From: Minisyncoccota bacterium
GTDB lineage: Bacteria > Patescibacteriota > Minisyncoccia > Minisyncoccales > GWA2-38-27
Reading direction: 5' to 3'
DNA: 16,521 nt
Assembly (NCBI GenBank): GCA_028717605.1
Contig: JAQUNM010000007.1
Span: forward strand, 1 to 16,521
Both the position numbers and the translations under genes were made by a program. Positions 12,890 to 16,521 of this stretch are shown here, in pieces; position 1 is the stretch's first letter; each line of letters starts with the position of its first letter. The notes beneath the pieces were generated by a model. That model saw only the letters and a list, made by a program, of their open reading frames with translations. It was not told the DNA's origin and made no database searches.

Positions 12890-12906
12890 ACATTTTTTAA
12901 AATGTT
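12889..12906. repeat. Perfect inverted repeat between divergent promoters
   Basis: AACATTTT-TT-AAAATGTT: 8-bp arms with a 2-bp centre. One end touches the -10 of the pilus operon and the other overlaps the -35 of the tRNA promoter. It could be an operator, but its AT richness makes chance possible. Confidence 0.5.
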
Positions 12907-12933
12907 GACCAGAGAAAAAAAATAAGATAAGAT
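12905..12933 (+). promoter_or_regulatory. Promoter of the tRNA-Pro/tRNA-Gly transcript
   Basis: TTGACC (12905-12910), a 17-nt spacer and TAAGAT (12928-12933), 10 nt before the tRNA-Pro 5' end. It is divergent to the pilus operon promoter. Confidence 0.6.
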
Positions 12934-12943
12934 TAAGTTTGTT

Positions 12944-13014
12944 CGGGGTATAGTGTAACGGTAGCACGAGTCTTTTGGGAAGATTTAGTCTCGGTTCAAA
13001 TCCGAGTACCCCGA
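12944..13014 (+). tRNA. tRNA-Pro (anticodon UGG)
   Basis: Acceptor CGGGGTA/TACCCCG with the C1-G72 typical of bacterial tRNA-Pro, D stem GTGT/GCAC, anticodon stem AGTCT/AGATT with loop TTTGGGA, T arm CTCGG-TTCAAAT-CCGAG, discriminator A. No CCA encoded. Confidence 0.95.
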
Positions 13015-13018
13015 ATTT

Positions 13019-13090
13019 GCGGGTGTCGTATAATGGCTATTATATCTGCTTTCCAAGCAGAGGATGTGGGTTCGATTCCCATCACCCGCT
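13019..13090 (+). tRNA. tRNA-Gly (anticodon UCC)
   Basis: Acceptor GCGGGTG/CACCCGC, anticodon stem TCTGC/GCAGA with loop TTTCCAA, T arm GTGGG-TTCGATT-CCCAT, discriminator T. The D stem (GTAT with TTAT) is weak. It lies 4 nt after tRNA-Pro. No CCA encoded. Confidence 0.95.
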
Positions 13091-13101
13091 CAAATAAAAA
13101 G

Positions 13102-13126
13102 CTCCGTTTAATACGGAGTCTTTTTT
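13102..13126. terminator. Bidirectional Rho-independent terminator
   Basis: CTCCGT (13102-13107), loop TTAAT or so, ACGGAG (13113-13118), an A-run before and TTTTTT after. It serves the tRNA-Pro/Gly transcript (plus) and the convergent tig-clpP-rny operon (minus); the rny stop codon lies in the T-run. Confidence 0.85.
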
Positions 13127-14654
13127 ATCTAGCATATTCTACTACCCTGTTCTCCCTAATAATAATTACTTTTATTTCTCCTGGATATCTTAATTCTTCT
13201 TGAATTCGAGAAGCTATTTCCTTAGCCATTTTTTTTAATTGATAATCATCTATTTCATGAGCATTAACAAAAACCCTTAACTCTCTACCAGCTTGAATGG
13301 CGTATGATTTTTCCACCCCCTCAAAAGAGTTGGCTATTTGTTCTAATTCTTCTAGTCTTTTAATATAATTCTCTAAATTATCTTTTCTTGCCCCTGGTCT
13401 AGCTCCTGAGATCTGATCAGCTGTTTGAACAATAATTGCCTCTAAGCTTTCTGCTGGATATTCCTCATGATGAGCTTTCATTGCTTTAATTATTTCTTTT
13501 TCTAAATTAAATTTTTCTAGAATTTTAATACCAATATCAACGTGAGAGCCCTGTATTTGATGATCAACTGCCTTACCAATATCATGTAATAAACCAGCTC
13601 TTTGAGCTATTTTAACATTTAAACCAAGCTCGGCAGCCAAAATACCTGACAAATAAGCTACTTCCATAGAATGTAAAAGAGCATTCTGACCATAGCTAGT
13701 TCTAAAATACAATCTTCCTAAAAGTTGAATAATTTTAGGATCAAAATCAATGATACCTAAATCATATACTGCTTTTTCCCCAGCTTGTTTAACTTGAGAT
13801 AGAACTTGTTCTTCCGCTTCTTCAACTGTCTTCTCAATCCTAGCTGGTTGAATTCTACCATCTCTAATTAATTTCTCTAAAGCATTTTTGGCTACTTGTC
13901 TTCTAATAGGATCAAAACCAGAGATAACAACAGCCTCTGGGGTATCGTCAACAATAATTTCTACACCAGTCAGTTTCTCTAAAGTTTTAATATTTCTACC
14001 TTCTTTTCCAATAATTCTTCCTTTGACTTCATCAGAAGGTAAAGAAACCGTAGTAGTAGTAATTTCTTGGGCTTGGGATAAAGCTAGTTTTTGAATAGCT
14101 AAGGCTAGAATTTCTTTGGCTTTTTCTTGGTATTTTTCAAAACCTTCTATCTCAATTTTTCTTATTTTTTCTAATAGCTCTTTTTGGTTTTGTTTTTCAA
14201 TATTATCCAATAATTCTTGCTTGGCTTGCTCCTTAGAGAGATTCGCTATTTTTTCTATCTTTTCTTCTGACTCTTTCTGCAATGACTCTAAATTAGCTTT
14301 TATGGCTTTTAATTTCTCTACTCGGCTATTAAAGTCTTTCTCTTTTACTTCTATCTCAGAATATTTTTCATTCAAAATATTTTCCTTTTTAAGCAATAAT
14401 CTTTCTGCTTGGAAAATTTCTCTTCTTTGCTCTTCTGTTTCTTTTTTAACTCTATCTATTAATTGAGTCGCTTGTTCTTCTGCTTTTGTTTTAATATCTT
14501 CTGCTTCTTTTTTAACTTGATCAATTCTATTTTTAAGTTTAGTCTCAATTACATCAGCCTTTCTTCTGGCTAATGATTGTCTTGTAAAATAACCTAAAGT
14601 AGCGCCTATAGCTAAAACTAGCATCCCTAATAGGATTAAAATAATTTGTTCCAT
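13125..14654 (-). CDS. rny: Ribonuclease Y
   Basis: 509 residues, the usual length. N-terminal membrane helix (about 3-22), a long charged coiled coil (about 28-195), a KH domain with IIGKEGRN (214-221), and an HD domain with LLHDIGK (355-361; His357-Asp358), His328, GSHVDIG (369-375), AHHEE (394-398) and QTADQISGARPG (410-421). RNase Y is a membrane-tethered endonuclease that starts mRNA decay in many bacteria lacking RNase E. It is last in a run with tig and clpP, 18 nt after clpP, and ends in the terminator shared with the tRNA transcript. No Shine-Dalgarno sequence precedes the ATG. Confidence 0.98.
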   Translation of the reverse strand: MEQIILILLGMLVLAIGATLGYFTRQSLARRKADVIETKLKNRIDQVKKEAEDIKTKAEEQATQLIDRVKKETEEQRREIFQAERLLLKKENILNEKYSEIEVKEKDFNSRVEKLKAIKANLESLQKESEEKIEKIANLSKEQAKQELLDNIEKQNQKELLEKIRKIEIEGFEKYQEKAKEILALAIQKLALSQAQEITTTTVSLPSDEVKGRIIGKEGRNIKTLEKLTGVEIIVDDTPEAVVISGFDPIRRQVAKNALEKLIRDGRIQPARIEKTVEEAEEQVLSQVKQAGEKAVYDLGIIDFDPKIIQLLGRLYFRTSYGQNALLHSMEVAYLSGILAAELGLNVKIAQRAGLLHDIGKAVDHQIQGSHVDIGIKILEKFNLEKEIIKAMKAHHEEYPAESLEAIIVQTADQISGARPGARKDNLENYIKRLEELEQIANSFEGVEKSYAIQAGRELRVFVNAHEIDDYQLKKMAKEIASRIQEELRYPGEIKVIIIRENRVVEYAR

Positions 14655-14672
14655 ATATATTAGTTTTACTCA

Positions 14673-15257
14673 TTAATCTTTTGTTCTAATTATTTCATCA
14701 ATAATACCATATTCTTTTGCTTCGTCTGCTGAAAGGTAAAAATCCCTATCTGTGTCTTTTTCTACCTTTTTTAAAGGTTGATTGGTACATTTAGAAATAA
14801 TTTTATTTAACTTATTTTTAATTTTTACTATTTGCTTAGCTGTTATTTCTATCTCTACTGCTTGGCCAGTTACACCACCAGCAACCTGATGCAACATTAT
14901 TTCTGTATTAGGTAAGGCGAATCTTTTTCCTTTCTCACCAGCTGACAATAAGACAGCACCCATTGAAGCAGCTATACCAAAACAAATAGTTGTAATAGGT
15001 GACTTAACGTAACGCATTGTGTCATAAATTGCTAATCCAGCTGTCACTGATCCGCCAGGGGTATTAATGTATAATTGAATGTCTTTCTTAGGATCTTGGC
15101 TAGCTAAAAAAAGCATTTGAGCTATAACAGAATTAGCCACATTGTCAGTAATAGGACCAACTAAAAATATTATTCTTTCTTTTAAAAGCCGAGAATAAAT
15201 ATCATAAGCCCTTTCTCCATAATTTGTCTTTTCTAAAACTGTTGGAATTAAATTCAT
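14673..15257 (-). CDS. clpP: ATP-dependent Clp protease proteolytic subunit
   Basis: 194 residues, normal length. Catalytic Ser98 in GIAASMGA, His123 in MLHQVAGG (usual MIHQP.GG) and Asp172 in DTDRDFYLSADEA. YINTPGGSVTAGLAIYDTM (64-82) lines the active site. There is a short or absent propeptide, with MNLIPTVLEKT at the start and RAYDIYSRLLKERIIFL following. ClpP forms the degradation chamber that works with ClpX or ClpC. It overlaps tig by 4 bp (ATGA), so the two are coupled; clpX, which often follows, is not here. Confidence 0.98.
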   Translation of the reverse strand: MNLIPTVLEKTNYGERAYDIYSRLLKERIIFLVGPITDNVANSVIAQMLFLASQDPKKDIQLYINTPGGSVTAGLAIYDTMRYVKSPITTICFGIAASMGAVLLSAGEKGKRFALPNTEIMLHQVAGGVTGQAVEIEITAKQIVKIKNKLNKIISKCTNQPLKKVEKDTDRDFYLSADEAKEYGIIDEIIRTKD

Positions 15258-16516
15258 ATATTTTCTAATAACTCAAGTACTTTTTCATTTATTATTGCCT
15301 CTTTAGTATAAACCCTAAGTTGTTTTGGGTCAATATCTGATTGAGCCTCTTGGGCATTTTTATATCTTTTTAAAATCTTTTCAGCTTCGATTTCAATTTC
15401 TTGGTCTGATGCCTGAATTTTTTCTTTTTTTGCTATTTCTTTTAAAACCAAAAGCTGTTTTACTCTTTTTCCAGCCTCTATTAATAACGAATCTTTTATC
15501 TCGTTTTCTGTTTTTTTAATTTGTTTCAAATAATCTTCAAAAGAAAGGTTCATTTTTTGTTGAACTTGTTCTTTTAAATTAGCAATTAGTATTCTATGTT
15601 CCCTTTCTATTAAGACAGGAGGGATATCTACATTGGTTTTCTCTGATATTTGATTTAAAATTTCCGCTCTTCTTTTTTCCCTCTCAGCTTGTTGTTTCTC
15701 TTGTTGTATCCCTTCTTTAATGTTATCTTTTAGTTCTTGCAATTTTTGGAATTTACCAACTGATTTAGCAAATTCGTCATTTAATTCAGGAATTTCAATT
15801 GTAAAAACATTACTAACTTTAATGTTAAAAAATATTTCCTTACCAGCAATTTCTTTAGAAGGATGATTCTCAGGAACAACAATCCTGACATCTTTTTTTT
15901 CTTGTCCTGCTTCTAGCCCCACTATTGCTTCTTCAAAACCAAAAACTAATTTTCCTTCACCTAATAAAAAAGCATCCTGTTGTTTTCCTGTTTGTGAAGA
16001 TGAATACTCAATTTCTACAAAATCGCCTTTTTCAGCTGGTTTTTGTTTTAAGGTTTTTTGGGCTCTAGTTTTTTGAAGCCAATTCAAGGTTTGTTCAATT
16101 TCTTTTTCTTCCACTTGACTTAATTTCTTTTCTATTTTTTTAGCTATATTTCTATAATCTGGCAAAATCAAATCAGGTAAAAGAGCAACTTTTATTTTAA
16201 AAATGAAATCATTATTTTCCGCCAATTTCAAAACAGTTAACTCTGGATAAGAAACTGGCTCTATTTTACTTTCTAATAGATATTGATTATATTCTTCTTG
16301 GGCGGCAATTTCAGCTGCTTTAGAAAGAATACTTTGCTTTTCAATTTTCTCTTCAGCAATTTCCTGAGGAACATTACCTTTTCTAAAACCCTTAATTTCT
16401 AAGTTTTGACTTAATTCTTTTAAAGCTTTTTTAAAAAAAGAATTAAATTTTTCAGCTGAAACTTCGAATTCTAATTCTAGTTCTGATTTTGGAAGTTTAT
16501 TTGTCTTCTTTAACAT
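15254..16516 (-). CDS. tig: Trigger factor (ribosome-associated chaperone and peptidyl-prolyl isomerase)
   Basis: 420 residues. The N-terminal ribosome-binding domain carries the signature GFRKGNVP (43-50); an FKBP-type isomerase domain spans about 160-245 (GDFVEIEY, FGFEEAIVGLEAGQ, NIKVSNVF); the C-terminal chaperone helices run from about 246 to 415. It binds ribosomes near the exit tunnel and shields new chains. It is slightly shorter than E. coli trigger factor (432). It starts only 5 bases from the window end, so the promoter is not visible and an upstream start cannot be fully excluded, though MLKKTNKLPKSELELEFEV is a normal beginning. First of tig-clpP-rny. Confidence 0.96.
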   Translation of the reverse strand: MLKKTNKLPKSELELEFEVSAEKFNSFFKKALKELSQNLEIKGFRKGNVPQEIAEEKIEKQSILSKAAEIAAQEEYNQYLLESKIEPVSYPELTVLKLAENNDFIFKIKVALLPDLILPDYRNIAKKIEKKLSQVEEKEIEQTLNWLQKTRAQKTLKQKPAEKGDFVEIEYSSSQTGKQQDAFLLGEGKLVFGFEEAIVGLEAGQEKKDVRIVVPENHPSKEIAGKEIFFNIKVSNVFTIEIPELNDEFAKSVGKFQKLQELKDNIKEGIQQEKQQAEREKRRAEILNQISEKTNVDIPPVLIEREHRILIANLKEQVQQKMNLSFEDYLKQIKKTENEIKDSLLIEAGKRVKQLLVLKEIAKKEKIQASDQEIEIEAEKILKRYKNAQEAQSDIDPKQLRVYTKEAIINEKVLELLENI

Positions 16517-16521
16517 CTTTT

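Noticed and set aside
13888..14466. Plus-strand ORFs of 68 and 116 residues within rny
   Set aside because: Antisense to the KH domain and coiled coil of RNase Y; Phe/Ser-rich translation typical of reversed Glu/Lys-rich coding.
15325..15519. 64-residue plus-strand ORF within tig
   Set aside because: Shadow of the trigger factor C-terminal helices.

Overview
The window is AT-rich, densely packed and standard-code (TGA is used as a stop). It most resembles a genome of the Candidate Phyla Radiation (Patescibacteria, probably Parcubacteria-like). Pointers are a reduced type IV pilus cluster with no secretin gene in view, tRNA genes with no encoded CCA, PilX-like and GLUG-repeat surface proteins, an archaeal-type 'translation elongation factor-like' small protein, and almost no Shine-Dalgarno sequences. 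This placement is an inference from gene content, not from a marker gene.

Layout. (1) 1-2290: a PilX-like protein with GLUG repeats (minus) faces a tiny, very acidic protein (plus) across a compact divergent promoter. The acidic ORF ends in a bidirectional hairpin terminator shared with a convergent minus-strand pair, a 35-residue membrane peptide and an 83-residue EF-Tu-domain-2-like protein. (2) 2290-2610: a candidate structured RNA of about 165 nt (minus) with its own consensus promoter and hairpin terminator, then tRNA-Arg(CCU). (3) 2661-3840: an HtrA-like serine protease (plus) with no export signal, whose last codons overlap tRNA-His(GUG) on the other strand, followed by tRNA-Arg(UCU). 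(4) 3856-12876: one twelve-gene minus-strand operon with overlapping or nearly touching genes. In transcription order it reads histidine kinase, single-domain response regulator, PilB, PilC, four (pseudo)pilins in the GspH-I-J-K / FimU-PilV-PilW-PilX order, PilM, PilN, PilO, and a short PilP-like membrane protein. (5) 12900-13125: tRNA-Pro(UGG) and tRNA-Gly(UCC) on plus, ending in a terminator shared with the next operon. (6) 13125-16516: tig-clpP-rny on minus, covering nascent-chain folding, proteolysis and RNA decay.

How the genes work together. The pilus operon encodes a cytoplasmic extension motor (PilB), platform (PilC), the PilM-N-O alignment complex and a minor-pilin set that would make a pilus tip. 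No major pilin, prepilin peptidase, retraction ATPase or secretin is in view. The two-component pair at the operon head is translationally linked to PilB, so pilus assembly may be tied to an envelope signal. The GLUG protein has the same PilX-type N-terminus as the operon's PilX-like tip protein and could be an alternative exposed tip or surface protein.

The items most worth a second look are the unassigned structured RNA (2323-2490), the recurring promoter geometry with the -10 box 7-8 nt before ATG (leaderless mRNAs), the tiny acidic ORF with its own strong promoter and terminator, and the degenerate PilM and PilB motifs.
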